Positions 36,910 to 47,091 are shown, counted from the stretch's first letter. The stretch: DNA of 64,000 nt from Oligoflexus tunisiensis (GCF_001748245.1 NZ_BDFO01000001.1:3933208-3997207); one strand, 5' to 3'. Program-made: numbers and translations. The notes: a model not told the origin generated them from the sequence alone.

Positions 36910-37800
36910 TTAAATATGCTCACTCAGATGCGCACGGAAACCATGACGGCTGATATCCGCCCGCCAGGGATCCTCGTCGCCACGTAATGAGGCCCACATC
37001 AGGATTTCCTCAGAGCGGGGCCGTATCCGGTCACGCAGCTCGGGCGCAGGCTCCGCCTCGGGGCTGACCCACCAGCCCTTGACGCGATGACACTGGGCCT
37101 GACGCGCGTCACTTTCCACCAGACGCACCAGTTCGGGCCAGCGGGCGGCGGTCTGGTCCAGATTGCTTTCCAGAAGGGTGTAGGTACCATGATCCTGGCG
37201 TGAAAGCAGCCACTTTCCCGAGGCCAGGCAGCGGCTAAGGCGCAGGGAGCTGTGTTGCTTCTCCTGAACCCAGCGCGCCTCTTCCGTCTGTCGCCTTATG
37301 CCATAGCGAAAGCCTGCGAGGCTGGGATCAAGGGGCCGGGCCGGAAACACGGTGAGATCCACCTGAGGTACGGACGCCGGCAGTTCCCAGCTCCACTCAT
37401 AGGACGGCAGGCTTTGAAAGCCGAGCTTTTGATAATAGGCCGGATCAATATCCGAATAGAGGATAAAATCCTGCGTTCCCTGCGCCGCATAGTAATCACA
37501 GACCCAGCGAATAAGCCTCGGGGCGTGACCCTTGCCGCGATGTTCCGCAGGCGTAAACACAGCGCCCAGGGCCCGGGCCGGTCGATCCCCGTCCGGACCG
37601 AAAAGCTGGAAGGGATAGGCTCCCAGACTGCAGACCACCTGCCCGGACTCCTTGACGACAAACCAGGTCGCCCTTTGATGCTGCACGGAAGACAGGCGTT
37701 TTTGCAGGTGAACGGCGGGATCAGGATCATGGGGCCAAACACTATGAACCTGGGCAAAAGCCTGTTTGATTTCTTCCTTGTTTGCCAACTGACAGCTCAT
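36910..37800 (-). CDS. GNAT-family N-acetyltransferase
   Basis: This 296-residue protein starts at an ATG after AAGGAGA. The acetyl-CoA site motif A is seen as HRGKGHAPRLIRWV (RxxGxG/A), preceded by LGAVFTPAE as strand 4, and followed by DIDPAYYQKLGFQSLP, the usual post-motif YxKxGF. The additional C-terminal 130 residues do not match a second GNAT domain clearly. Substrate unknown. It is the first gene of a probable two-gene operon with the methyltransferase, so both may modify the same target. Confidence 0.84.
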   Translation of the reverse strand: MSCQLANKEEIKQAFAQVHSVWPHDPDPAVHLQKRLSSVQHQRATWFVVKESGQVVCSLGAYPFQLFGPDGDRPARALGAVFTPAEHRGKGHAPRLIRWVCDYYAAQGTQDFILYSDIDPAYYQKLGFQSLPSYEWSWELPASVPQVDLTVFPARPLDPSLAGFRYGIRRQTEEARWVQEKQHSSLRLSRCLASGKWLLSRQDHGTYTLLESNLDQTAARWPELVRLVESDARQAQCHRVKGWWVSPEAEPAPELRDRIRPRSEEILMWASLRGDEDPWRADISRHGFRAHLSEHI

Positions 37801-37880
37801 CGGCGGTCTCCTTGTTTTCCCGCTTTATGCCTCTGATCAGCTGGCCCGTCAAGAGCTGGAACCCATGGGTTTTTTCCCGC

Positions 37881-39932
37881 CTACGGCCTGCAAGGAAGGA
37901 CCATGAAAAATATGCTGCCCTGCCCGGGAACACTCCGAACACCCACGTGACCTCCCTGAGCGACCACGATTTTTTTTGTCAAGGCGAGGCCCAGACCGGT
38001 GCCTGGATACTGCTTTTCCGAGCTGGAATCTAGCTGCTGAAATTCAACAAAGAGACGATCGAGATCCTTGGGTTCAATCCCTATCCCGGTGTCTTCGACC
38101 TCGACACGAAACTTTCCTTCCTCTTCAGGTCGAGCCCGAACGGTGACCCTTCCCTCCGCACCTGTGAATTTAATGGCATTGGACAGGTAGTTATAGAGCA
38201 CCTGCTTGAGCTTTGCAGGATCCAGAAAGAGTTCCGTCAAGCTCGCGTCAATGTCGGTTTCAATCAAAATACGTTTTTTCGCAGCAAGCTCGCGGACGAT
38301 ATCCGTAATTTCCCGAACCACAACCGCAAGATTGGTCTTCTCCGGTCGGAAATCCATCTTGCCGGCTTCGACTTTGGAAAGGTCCAGCACATCATTGATG
38401 AGGGTCAAGAGGTGCCGACCGCTGGTCAAGATATCTCCCAGATATTCCTTTTGCTGCTCCGTTACGGATCCAACTTTGCCATCGTGCATGAGTTCGGCAA
38501 ATCCAATGATCGCATTCAACGGCGTACGCAATTCGTGGGACATGTTGGCAAGAAATTCGCTTTTCAGGCGATTGGCTTCCTGGACGCGCTGATTCCTATC
38601 TTCAAGCTCACTTTTGGCCCGTAAAAGCTCGATATTGGTTTTCTGAAGGTCAGCGAGAAGCGCAGCTCGGGTTTCGGCCAGCTCGCGAGCGGAGCGGGAC
38701 TCCGTCGCCTCCCGTTCCTTCTGGACGAGCTGCTCGCGAATGGCGCGATTTTCATCCTCAAATTGCTTTCTTCTGAGTTGGGCATGCAACCTTGCCTTCA
38801 AGACCTCAATTTCGCTCGATTTTGAAATGTAATCGTCTGCGCCGGCATTAATTCCCTCAATCATTCCATCCTGCTCTTCGCGTGCCGTATGGAGGATCAA
38901 GGGTATGTCACGCCATTTGCGAGAACCCTTGATGCGAAGGCAGGTTTCCTTGCCGGAAAGCCCCGGCATGACGAGATCCAGAAGAATGCAGTCCACAGTC
39001 TGAACCGAAAGGAGCTCCAGCGCCTCTTCTCCCGATTGTGCAAAGATTACATCATATCCGTCCTGCCGCAAGTGAGGGGCAATTTCATGAAGATAGGTGA
39101 GACTGTCATCCACAGCGAGGATCTTTTTCGGCCCAAGGAGATTGGCAGTTGTGGAAATCTCAGGCGGGGATCCCGCTGACCGCAGCATGGCTTTCAAGCG
39201 AGCGGTTATGATACTCATGTCTTCTTCTTTGCGGACATAGGCGTCTGCCCCCGCATCCAAAGCCTTGAGTTCGCCGGTTCTGTCTTCCGAAGCCGTCAGC
39301 AGAAGGGTCGGTGTCCGCCTCAATAAAGTATCCGCTCGAATTTTACGGATGACGGTTCCCCCATCAATGCCAGGCAGAATACCATCCACGATAACCGCCG
39401 ACGGACGGAAGGCGAAAGCAGCCCGAAGGCCCTCCTCTCCACTACTGGCGGTCATCACTCCATATCCGGCAGCCTCCAGCTCCTCCTGCAGAGCACGGCG
39501 AAACGTTTCGCTATCGTCGATGATAAGAACTTTACTCGCTTCTGATGGTGGGCCCTCCTGTCCCCGCAGGCCGAGCAGGTCCTGAGCGCGTGCCACGACA
39601 TAGTCAAGATTGTATGGCTTGCCAACATAGTCGTCTGCACCAGTCGTCAGCCCTCGAACCCGGTCCTGAATCTCCGTTTCGGATGACAGTAAAAGGACAG
39701 GAACGGCGGCGGTGGCTGAACTGCTCTTAATTTCACGTAGGAAATCGATCCCATCAGCGTCTGGCAGCACGATATCGAGGATCATAATACCGAACATTCT
39801 CTGTGAAAGCGCTTGACGGGCCTCCCCTGCACTGCTGCAAAGTGCGCATTCAAAGCCTGCTGCTACGAATGCTTCTGCCAAATCCATCCTGACTGTCAGA
39901 CTGTCATCGACGATAAGAACCTGTGGCTTCAC
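37881..39932 (-). CDS. REC-REC-REC histidine kinase, output of the chemosensory operon
   Basis: This encodes 683 residues from a GTG that overlaps the cheB stop by 4 nt (GTGA), with GGGAG upstream. Three receivers come first, each with a phosphoacceptor Asp: Asp53 (ILDIVLP), Asp183 (IVDGILP) and Asp319 (LLDLVMP). A coiled coil at 385-455 leads to HisKA His466 in ANMSHELRTP and an HATPase_c with NYLSNAIKF, VEDTGIGI and GTGLGLALT. No sensor or membrane segment is present, so phosphate from CheA is the probable input. As the last gene of a Che operon lacking a flagellar or GGDEF output, it likely relays signal, like CheS3 of Rhodospirillum centenum. Confidence 0.9.
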   Translation of the reverse strand: MKPQVLIVDDSLTVRMDLAEAFVAAGFECALCSSAGEARQALSQRMFGIMILDIVLPDADGIDFLREIKSSSATAAVPVLLLSSETEIQDRVRGLTTGADDYVGKPYNLDYVVARAQDLLGLRGQEGPPSEASKVLIIDDSETFRRALQEELEAAGYGVMTASSGEEGLRAAFAFRPSAVIVDGILPGIDGGTVIRKIRADTLLRRTPTLLLTASEDRTGELKALDAGADAYVRKEEDMSIITARLKAMLRSAGSPPEISTTANLLGPKKILAVDDSLTYLHEIAPHLRQDGYDVIFAQSGEEALELLSVQTVDCILLDLVMPGLSGKETCLRIKGSRKWRDIPLILHTAREEQDGMIEGINAGADDYISKSSEIEVLKARLHAQLRRKQFEDENRAIREQLVQKEREATESRSARELAETRAALLADLQKTNIELLRAKSELEDRNQRVQEANRLKSEFLANMSHELRTPLNAIIGFAELMHDGKVGSVTEQQKEYLGDILTSGRHLLTLINDVLDLSKVEAGKMDFRPEKTNLAVVVREITDIVRELAAKKRILIETDIDASLTELFLDPAKLKQVLYNYLSNAIKFTGAEGRVTVRARPEEEGKFRVEVEDTGIGIEPKDLDRLFVEFQQLDSSSEKQYPGTGLGLALTKKIVVAQGGHVGVRSVPGQGSIFFMVLPCRP

Positions 39933-41002
39933 TTTTTTCTCCCATGCCCATCGCCTTTGGCCACGGCAGTCAATGTGGAAGCAATCTGTTCCAGATCAAG
40001 GATCCGATCAACGGCACCGATCTGAATCGCCTCACGCGGCATTCCAAAAACCACACTGGAGGCTTCGTCCTGCGCCAGCGTCAGGGCCCCCGCGCGTTTC
40101 AAATCCAGCAGGCCACTCGCACCATCCTTGCCCATGCCTGTGAGGAGGCAGGCCACAGTTTCCGGTCCCATCTCTTTGGCGAGAGATTCAAACAGGATGT
40201 CAACGGACGGGCGACATGAGTGCCGTTCGGCGGATGTATTCAGTCTCAAATGCCCGCGTTCCACAATCAGATGCCGACCAGGAGGGGCCATAAAGATTCC
40301 GGCCTGGCCAAACCTCGGAACTGGCTCACCGTCCTCGGCGTACCGAACCGTGAGGGTCGATTGTCCATTGAGCCAATCCGCAAAAGCTGTTCCGAAGGGT
40401 TCGCTGATATGGATCACGAGCAGGATAGGCAGGGGAAATCCCACAGGCAATTGCCGCAGGATTTGGTTTATCGCACCCGGGCCTCCCGTGGATCCGCCTA
40501 TGGCAACGACGTTTCTAGGGGTGAAAGGATCTTTCGCTTCCAGATCATGTGCGGCCAAGGCGTGGCCCTGCGTTTCGAGTCTTGCACGGATGTGGGTAAT
40601 GACTTTGATGCGTGAGACCACCCGTACGGCTTCAATGAGCCGTTGTCCCCAATCCTGATCACAGTCGTCCCCGACCGGCTTTTCCAATACATCAACCGCT
40701 CCCGCGGCCAGTGCCTCATAAGTTTTGAATAACTCGCCTCGATTGGTCGATGCCGAGACGATAAGAATAGGCGTTGGGCAATAGGCCATGATGTACTCGG
40801 TTACGGAGACTCCGCTCATAACCGGCAGCATCATATCGAGAGTCATCACATCAGGCCGCATCTGCCGACACTTTTCAATACCAACCTGACCATTCTCCGC
40901 CTCGCCGATGACTTCGAAACCTTCTTCAGCATTCAGGATTTCAACGATATGCTTGCGAACCGTGAGCGAATCTTCAACGACCAGTATGCGGATACTCTGC
41001 AT
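39929..41002 (-). CDS. cheB: CheB-type methylesterase/response regulator
   Basis: This 357-residue protein has a receiver (phospho-Asp56 in VMTLDMMLP; Lys108 in LEKPV), a linker, and the methylesterase domain with catalytic Ser171 (GGSTGGP), His198 (VIHIS) and Asp293 (GMGKDGA). It removes methyl groups from MCP glutamates and gives adaptation; phosphorylation by CheA releases the catalytic site. ATG follows AGGATAAGAG. It starts 3 nt after the cheA stop and overlaps the next gene by 4 nt, so it is translated from the same mRNA. Confidence 0.94.
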   Translation of the reverse strand: MQSIRILVVEDSLTVRKHIVEILNAEEGFEVIGEAENGQVGIEKCRQMRPDVMTLDMMLPVMSGVSVTEYIMAYCPTPILIVSASTNRGELFKTYEALAAGAVDVLEKPVGDDCDQDWGQRLIEAVRVVSRIKVITHIRARLETQGHALAAHDLEAKDPFTPRNVVAIGGSTGGPGAINQILRQLPVGFPLPILLVIHISEPFGTAFADWLNGQSTLTVRYAEDGEPVPRFGQAGIFMAPPGRHLIVERGHLRLNTSAERHSCRPSVDILFESLAKEMGPETVACLLTGMGKDGASGLLDLKRAGALTLAQDEASSVVFGMPREAIQIGAVDRILDLEQIASTLTAVAKGDGHGRKK

Positions 41003-41005
41003 CTC

Positions 41006-43069
41006 TTATCCTGTCAGGTTATGGATCATTTGCAGCAAATGCCCCTGATCAAATTCACCCTTCACAATATAGCCTTGGGCACCAACCTGCGCACCGCGAC
41101 GGCGATCCGCTTCGGCATTCCGGGATGTCACCAGAATGGCCGGGATTTCGCGCAGCTGATGATCAGACTGGACCAGAGACACAAATTCAAAACCGTCCAT
41201 CCCCGGCATCTCAACATCGACCAGAAAAAGCCCGAAACGTCGCTCACGCGCTTTGGTCAGACCTTCCTCGGCCGAGCATGCCAAGTGTACCTCGTAGCCA
41301 GCGGCTTCGAGAATGCTCTGTTCCAACATGCGCGTCGTCAGAGAATCGTCGATGACAAGAATAGGGGCGTGATGAGTCCTGGTGGGACTCGCGATAGGCA
41401 ATTTCCTCACAGAAACTGCCCGAATCAATGCATCGGGATCCAGGACCAGCTGTGGATTACCTTCGGCATCCAGGGAAGCGCCAGCAACAATGGCATCAAG
41501 CCTTGTCGTCGAGGACAGTTGTTTCATAACAATGTCTGCCGTCCCCAATAGACGGTCCACCCCAACCGCAGCTAACCCTGTCGCGGTTTCCAGCACCAGA
41601 ACCAACCATATCTTTCGCCTCGACCCTAAAATTTGCCTTTTCCCCAGGAGCGAGTGAAGAGGAGCGAAGGGCATGATCTGCCCGTCACAGATGATGGAAT
41701 CGTTTTCCGAGGATCGCGCCAGATCATGGTCGGCAATACGTAGTGTTCGACGCACGCCGTCCAGAGGAACAGAGATAATCATCCCACCCACTTCAACCTG
41801 GAGGGCCATAAGTGAGGACAGAGAAAGGGGAACACAGATTTCGAAAGTGGATCCCTTGCCGGGGATGCTCTCAATTTTGATATGGCCTTTGAGACGTTCC
41901 GCAGTCGTTCGAACAACGTCGAGGCCGATGCCTCTTCCCGACACATCATCGACAGCAGCAGAGGTCGTAATCCCGCCCTTCAGCATCAGGTGAACAACCT
42001 CCTCATGAGTGAGCGAGCTGGCATCTGCAACCGTCAACATTTTTTTCTGGATCGCAGCGCGGCGAATGGCTTCGAAATCAATGCCTTGCCCATCATCACG
42101 ACAGACAAAGACGACCCACCCCCCTCGCCTCTGCACACTGACCTCCACGCTACCCAGAGCGGCTTTGCCAGAGTTTGCGCGTCCTGATGACGTCTCGATA
42201 CCATGAGCCACGGCGTTTCGCACAACATGGAGTAAAGCGTTGCGAATGGGAGCGAGCACAGCTCCATCAATGCGGATTTCACCGCCTGAAGAAGTGAATT
42301 GAATTTTTTTATGCAGGGATTCACCGGCATCCCTCGCTGCTCTCTCCAAAGCAGAAAAAATTGTCCTGACGGGGAGAAGACGGACACGATTTGTGGCCTC
42401 ATGAACCTGAGCAATCTGAGTCTCCAATTGCCTGAAGCTCAACGCAAGATTGCGCTCGTGTTCCGTCGCATAGGCTCGGAGCTCATCCACAAATGATGGC
42501 AGGCGCGATAAGGCTTGTGAATCGCGACGATCCGGTGTCCAGTGGATGACCTGATGACCAAGCGTTTCAGTGAGTCTTCGTATCTTCTCGGCCATCACGA
42601 CAGCACTTCGCAAAGCCGACAGGGCTGTCGAGGCCTCGGATAAACTGCTGAGCAGAGAATCCACCTCCTGTATTTCAACCCGCACTGTTTCGAACGTCTC
42701 TTCCGGACTGGGTTGCGCCACAGCCCCGTTTATGCGAGGGACCTCCGGCTCTATGATTGCAATCTTATTGGCGATGGCATCGAGCAATTCAAGGCCTCGG
42801 CTCGTGACGTCTGCTGATACCTTGGTGTTCTTGTCCAGGAAAGGTTCAAAAGTATCCTCGATGACATGGCAGCACTCGGCAATGTCTGGCAATTTTACAA
42901 CGCGGCTCGCTCCTTTGAGCGTGTGAGCCAGGCGCAGGATTCGTTCAATGCATTCCTTTCCCTTATCATCCTTCTCCAATGCGAGCATATTTTGCTCAAG
43001 GGCTTCCAGAAGCTCACGAGCTTCGATACGAAAATACTTGTAGGGATCCTTCGTCATCAAATTAGGCAC
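41006..43069 (-). CDS. cheA: CheA histidine kinase with C-terminal receiver
   Basis: This encodes 687 residues from a GTG at 43069; the ATG at 43057 is an alternative. HPt His49 lies in RLAHTLKGASR. The HATPase has HVVRNAVAHGIE, CRDDGQGI and VSGRGIGLDVV. CheW-like regulatory domain P5 follows, then a receiver with Asp in FLVDVEMPG and an unusual YIVKGE Lys motif. Between HPt and P4, no clear P2 domain is seen. This CheA-REC layout is that of WspE/FrzE/PilL types, in alternative-function chemosensory systems. It overlaps the mcp stop by 8 nt. Confidence 0.93.
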   Translation of the reverse strand: MPNLMTKDPYKYFRIEARELLEALEQNMLALEKDDKGKECIERILRLAHTLKGASRVVKLPDIAECCHVIEDTFEPFLDKNTKVSADVTSRGLELLDAIANKIAIIEPEVPRINGAVAQPSPEETFETVRVEIQEVDSLLSSLSEASTALSALRSAVVMAEKIRRLTETLGHQVIHWTPDRRDSQALSRLPSFVDELRAYATEHERNLALSFRQLETQIAQVHEATNRVRLLPVRTIFSALERAARDAGESLHKKIQFTSSGGEIRIDGAVLAPIRNALLHVVRNAVAHGIETSSGRANSGKAALGSVEVSVQRRGGWVVFVCRDDGQGIDFEAIRRAAIQKKMLTVADASSLTHEEVVHLMLKGGITTSAAVDDVSGRGIGLDVVRTTAERLKGHIKIESIPGKGSTFEICVPLSLSSLMALQVEVGGMIISVPLDGVRRTLRIADHDLARSSENDSIICDGQIMPFAPLHSLLGKRQILGSRRKIWLVLVLETATGLAAVGVDRLLGTADIVMKQLSSTTRLDAIVAGASLDAEGNPQLVLDPDALIRAVSVRKLPIASPTRTHHAPILVIDDSLTTRMLEQSILEAAGYEVHLACSAEEGLTKARERRFGLFLVDVEMPGMDGFEFVSLVQSDHQLREIPAILVTSRNAEADRRRGAQVGAQGYIVKGEFDQGHLLQMIHNLTG

Positions 43070-44537
43070 TCATGTTGGGCAAGATAAGACGCGTCAACTG
43101 GCGCGAAAGCTCATTGAGCTGCGTGGCTGTTTCCAGTGTCTGGCCAGAACTGGCCTCAGTCTCTCGCGTGGCCTGCGAGACATTCGAAACTGCGAAGTTT
43201 ACTTGCTCGACCGCCGTCGACTGTTGTTTTGTACTGAGTTCAATCTCACGAGCTGCCTCGGTCGTGGTTTTTACCATGCCGATGATTTGCTTGAGAGCGG
43301 AAGCAACTTCCGAAAACTGTCGAGCGCCGGCATCCACAGCTTTACTGCCACTCTCCGTCGCCATGATGGTTGTATTCACGGCGGCTCGAACCTCATCAAT
43401 AAGCGCTTTTATCTCCTTGGTTGAGCCACCCACTCGATCGGCCAGTTTACGGATTTCGTCCGCTACGATCGCAAAGCGCTTGCCGGAATCGCCAGCACCG
43501 GCGGCCTCTATCGTAGCGTTAATCGCAAGAATATTGGTCTGTTCCGCCAGCTCATTGATGATCTCAAGGATGCCACCGATTTGCTGAGACTTTTTGCCGA
43601 GCTCGAGCATGTGAGTCACGATGAGATCGACTTGTCGTTGAATGCTTACAACCGAATCATGTGTCTTCTGCACCGTTTGGTCACCTTCCCGCGCCGACGA
43701 TGCAGTTTCAGCCGCAATGTGGGCGACTCTCTGTGAGCTCTCAGCAATCTGTCGTGAGGTCGCCAGCAGCTCGCTGATCGTGGTCGTGATTTCTGTCATG
43801 GCCATTGCAGCTTCTTTGGCCCCCGAAGCCTGCTGGTTGGCGGCTGACTGCAGCTCAGCTGAAGAACTCTGGACATGGTGGACTGCATCCCCGATCTGGT
43901 TGGTCAAGGTGCGAGTCAGGAAATAGGCGATACAGACGGCAAAAAGTGCGACTATGATCGCCATGCCAATGACTATGGACATGGCGGAATAAGCCGCGTC
44001 CGTCGCAGCCTTCTTTGCCTCCGCAAGGAGGCTCTGCTCGTGTGAGACAAAGGCTGTCGTTCTTTGGTTAAGAACCTCGCGTCGTGGCGATGTTTTCTCA
44101 GAAAAACCTTTTGAAACGGCCTCGGCGGAGGCCCCCTCCATTTTCAGTGCGATGACTTGATCCATAGCAGCTTGATGTTCGCCTTCGGCTTGCTCGATCT
44201 GATCAATAAGCCGCTGCGATGGGCTGTTCATGTCCACGTGCGATCTAATCTGGCCCAATATTTTGTGGAATTCGCCACGAGCTTTCTTCATTTTGTCAAT
44301 GTAATCGCTTTCGTGGGCGAGAAGGAAGCCTCGCCCGGCCGAGACCTTCCATTCCAGGGCCGCATCAAGTCGAGCTGCATCCGTGAGCACCTGGGCATTT
44401 TCGGAGATGACGCGATCCTTGCTTGCAATGACGGTGTTCAGGGCATAGACCGCAATAGCGCTGATCAAGACAGTGAGCGCTACGACCACTGCCAGCCCGG
44501 TACCAATTTTGCGTTTGAAACTCCAAGTCTTGGTCAT
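43062..44537 (-). CDS. Methyl-accepting chemotaxis protein with CHASE3-like sensor domain
   Basis: This 491-residue protein has TM1 at 11-32, a mostly helical periplasmic domain at 33-183 that looks like CHASE3/four-helix (RGFLLAHESDYI), and TM2 at 184-206. No recognisable HAMP follows; the coiled-coil signalling rod begins almost at once. The conserved tip is AEQTNILAINATIEAAGAGD with FAIVADEIRKLAD, a variant of the usual NAAIEAARAGE found in many deltaproteobacterial receptors. No C-terminal pentapeptide for CheR docking exists. Residues fit for methylation occur around the rod. ATG follows GGAGGG. Ligand unknown. Confidence 0.9.
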   Translation of the reverse strand: MTKTWSFKRKIGTGLAVVVALTVLISAIAVYALNTVIASKDRVISENAQVLTDAARLDAALEWKVSAGRGFLLAHESDYIDKMKKARGEFHKILGQIRSHVDMNSPSQRLIDQIEQAEGEHQAAMDQVIALKMEGASAEAVSKGFSEKTSPRREVLNQRTTAFVSHEQSLLAEAKKAATDAAYSAMSIVIGMAIIVALFAVCIAYFLTRTLTNQIGDAVHHVQSSSAELQSAANQQASGAKEAAMAMTEITTTISELLATSRQIAESSQRVAHIAAETASSAREGDQTVQKTHDSVVSIQRQVDLIVTHMLELGKKSQQIGGILEIINELAEQTNILAINATIEAAGAGDSGKRFAIVADEIRKLADRVGGSTKEIKALIDEVRAAVNTTIMATESGSKAVDAGARQFSEVASALKQIIGMVKTTTEAAREIELSTKQQSTAVEQVNFAVSNVSQATRETEASSGQTLETATQLNELSRQLTRLILPNMSA

Positions 44538-44540
44538 CGA

Positions 44541-45086
44541 TCATCCCTCCTGGGGTGTATGGTCTCCAGCAGAAAGCTCTTGAACGAAATCCACCAACGA
44601 TGGAAGGTTGATGAGAGTGTGAGCCTCACCCTGCACGTGCGCAATGTTGCTCACGTACTTCCTCCCTGACCTTTCCACGTCCGCGGTCTGAATCTTTGGT
44701 AATGACAGCCGGAAATGGCCTTCAAAATGATGAAATGTGAGAGCAAGCAAAGCTGCTTCAGCTTTACAAAGGATCAACCATCCGGATGGGTCTGCCTCAG
44801 GACTATAACCAAGAAGCGCGGCCAGGCTATATACAGGGACGATGTCGCCGCGAATACCAGCAAAACCCAGCAGTTCGGGGACGGGGCTTGGGAAGGGTAT
44901 AACTTTCTTCCTGTTAACAAGACCGATGATCTCTCTTATCTTGATCGCATAGGGATCCCCAGCGATGCGAATGGCAAGAATATCCTCGCTTTGATCATGA
45001 AGTTCAGAGTGAGGCCTGGCGAACGCATCATCGAACGTTTGCCGCATCTCCTGAATCCGCTCCGGGCTGAATAATTCGGTATTCAT
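44541..45086 (-). CDS. cheW: CheW adaptor, second copy (WspD-like position)
   Basis: This 181-residue CheW links MCP to CheA. The ATG at 45086 with GGAGGAAA overlaps the cheR stop by 4 nt (ATGA). An N-terminal 35-residue extension (to HSELHD) precedes the CheW fold, which shows FAGIRGDIVPVYSLAALLG. Longer than the minimal 150-residue form; the extension may contact CheR. It lies just upstream of the MCP. Confidence 0.92.
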   Translation of the reverse strand: MNTELFSPERIQEMRQTFDDAFARPHSELHDQSEDILAIRIAGDPYAIKIREIIGLVNRKKVIPFPSPVPELLGFAGIRGDIVPVYSLAALLGYSPEADPSGWLILCKAEAALLALTFHHFEGHFRLSLPKIQTADVERSGRKYVSNIAHVQGEAHTLINLPSLVDFVQELSAGDHTPQEG

Positions 45087-46594
45087 GATTTTCCTCCGTG
45101 AGCACTTTGCCTTTTGTCGCAAATCTTCATCAGCACTTCCCGGGTAAAACCGCCGCCAAATAAAAGAATACGCGTTGAATTCTCTTTGGGCAGTAAGTCC
45201 GCGGCGTATCCAAACTCTTTCGCTGCAACATCCATGTGGCCTTTACGTTGTGCAATGAGGGCCAGGTGAAGATGCGGCATGGCAAATGTTGAATCCAAAT
45301 AGACGGCAGCCTGGTTGTGTTCCATGGCAGCGTTCAGATCGTCTGAATGCTCACAGCAAAGAGCCATCAGATAATGCGCGCCAGCATTGAGTTCGTCGAC
45401 GTCCAAAAGCTGCTGGCACACGTTTTTGGCTTCTTCGAGATTTCCGCTGTTGGTCAGAAGGGCAGCCAGCAGCAGCTGAGCATTGACATCGGCTTTGGCG
45501 CACAGAGGCAGGTTTCTCATGGTTTCCAGAGCCTCCGCATAACGCTCCTGCCACAAAAGTGCGATTATTGATGCTGGATCCCAGTGTGGCGGTGGGGCAG
45601 GCCGCAGGGGATTAAGTCCCTTTCCTGCGTCCTTTTCCATATTTATCTGCGAAAGGTTGGCAATGCGTTCGGATGCTTCCTGTATAGCCTCAAACCATGG
45701 CTTCGTCAAAGTCTCGGACTCTGCAGGCCCGGCATGCTGCTCTATGAATGTATCACTCTCTTCCCCCTGCTGATAATAGAAGGTGCCATGGGTGTGGCGC
45801 AGGTGAAATTCCTGAGAAATTCCTCTTAGGGTTTCCGCGTGACCGAGGAAAAGAAATCCTCCTGGCGCAAGCACCTCTGCGATCCTTGCTATGACGGCTT
45901 GAGCAATGGATGGTGCAAAGTACATGGTTACGTTCCGACAGAAAACCACATCAAAGGCTCCTCGATGCCAGAACCCTGGATCCTCTTCAACGATATTCCG
46001 TTCGCTGAAGGATACAGCGCCCCGCACGCTGTCATGCAACACAAGGTCGCGCCCTTCGTTTCGAAAGTATTTTTGGCGCCATTCGACCGGTGTTTCCCGG
46101 AGCGACCAGTTGGAATACCGGCCTTTCAAAGCTTTTTCAATCATCAGGGGATTGATGTCGAAGGCCTGGATGGTGATATCCCAGGAAGCGAGCTCCGGGA
46201 ATCGTTCCCGCAGAAGAATGGCAAGGGAGTAAGCCTCATCCCCAGACGAGCATCCAGCAGAGAGGATGCGAAGCTGGCGAAGATGGCTAAGGACTCGCAT
46301 ACGGTCGGGGATGACAACCTCAGCCATAGCGTTGAAATGAGCGATATTACGGAAAAAGTAGGTTTCTCCGACGGTAAGCTGAGTCGCGAGCTTTCGAATC
46401 TCCTGCCTTTCAAGAGCTGACGACGCCAGCTTGTTGAGGTAAGGAGGGACGAGATTGCACCCAGATCCCTGCATCCGCTGACGGAGGATGTCAGCAAGGA
46501 AGTCAAGTCTTCCGTCATCAAAATGGAGACCGAGCCTATCGCTGATCAACTTTCGAAAACATTCTATGTCGTCCCGATGAATCTCTATCGCCAA
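45083..46594 (-). CDS. cheR: CheR-type methyltransferase with C-terminal TPR
   Basis: This encodes 503 residues from a TTG at 46594, chosen because AAGGGG stands 8 nt before it; an ATG at 46648 has no site and overlaps cheW by 64 nt. The N-terminal alpha domain (VGETYFFRN) and SAM fold (ILSAGCSSGDEAYSLAI, FDVVFCRNVTMYF, FLFLGHAETL) define CheR. Residues about 350-480 form TPR-like helical repeats (ALLTNSGNLEEAKNVCQQLLDVDELNAGAHYLMAL), as in WspC, probably docking to the receptor that lacks a pentapeptide. It adds methyl groups to MCP glutamates. Confidence 0.92.
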   Translation of the reverse strand: MAIEIHRDDIECFRKLISDRLGLHFDDGRLDFLADILRQRMQGSGCNLVPPYLNKLASSALERQEIRKLATQLTVGETYFFRNIAHFNAMAEVVIPDRMRVLSHLRQLRILSAGCSSGDEAYSLAILLRERFPELASWDITIQAFDINPLMIEKALKGRYSNWSLRETPVEWRQKYFRNEGRDLVLHDSVRGAVSFSERNIVEEDPGFWHRGAFDVVFCRNVTMYFAPSIAQAVIARIAEVLAPGGFLFLGHAETLRGISQEFHLRHTHGTFYYQQGEESDTFIEQHAGPAESETLTKPWFEAIQEASERIANLSQINMEKDAGKGLNPLRPAPPPHWDPASIIALLWQERYAEALETMRNLPLCAKADVNAQLLLAALLTNSGNLEEAKNVCQQLLDVDELNAGAHYLMALCCEHSDDLNAAMEHNQAAVYLDSTFAMPHLHLALIAQRKGHMDVAAKEFGYAADLLPKENSTRILLFGGGFTREVLMKICDKRQSAHGGKS

Positions 46595-47079
46595 GAGCCA
46601 GCCCCTTGAATTTGGAGGTCCTGAAAAAGAGCCTCCGACAACGTCCATCCACTGCGTAAAATAATGAGAAGGTGAGCGTCCAGTCTGCCAACGGCTTCAA
46701 CATGTTCCTGCGCCGCACCGTGAAGCAAGGGAGGAAGATTCTGGAGAGTTGGCTGGTTCAAGTTCTGGACACCGAGAACTTCATCGACCGCAAGAGCAAC
46801 CTGCCGATTATCCACCCGCAGAGTCACAAGTCGTCCTGGGCTGCCGTCCGGAATGCCTAAAAAAGCTCTCAAATCCACAACCGGGGTTGCAGCTCCACGA
46901 ATGACAGAAACGCCGCGGACAAACGCAGGCATACCCGCCATCCTATCAAGCGGCAGAGGGCGCATGATTTCGGTAACATTCACCAGAGGAATAGCGCAAT
47001 AGAGCGTGTGAACGCGAACAATCAATGTCAGCGTATCTGATGGTACATTTTGGAGATTCGTTGGCAGGTTCTTCTCCAA
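46585..47079 (-). CDS. cheW: CheW adaptor, first copy (WspB-like position)
   Basis: This encodes 164 residues from a TTG at 47079, the only start that keeps the whole first beta strand. The CheW signature appears as FVRGVSVIRGAATPVVDLRAFLG, and VALAVDEVLGV follows. No DNA upstream resembles a strong ribosome site, so the start is slightly uncertain; translational coupling to the preceding kinase (13 nt) is probable. It overlaps the following cheR by 10 nt. Confidence 0.9.
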   Translation of the reverse strand: MEKNLPTNLQNVPSDTLTLIVRVHTLYCAIPLVNVTEIMRPLPLDRMAGMPAFVRGVSVIRGAATPVVDLRAFLGIPDGSPGRLVTLRVDNRQVALAVDEVLGVQNLNQPTLQNLPPLLHGAAQEHVEAVGRLDAHLLIILRSGWTLSEALFQDLQIQGAGSWR

Positions 47080-47091
47080 TGCGATTGCCGC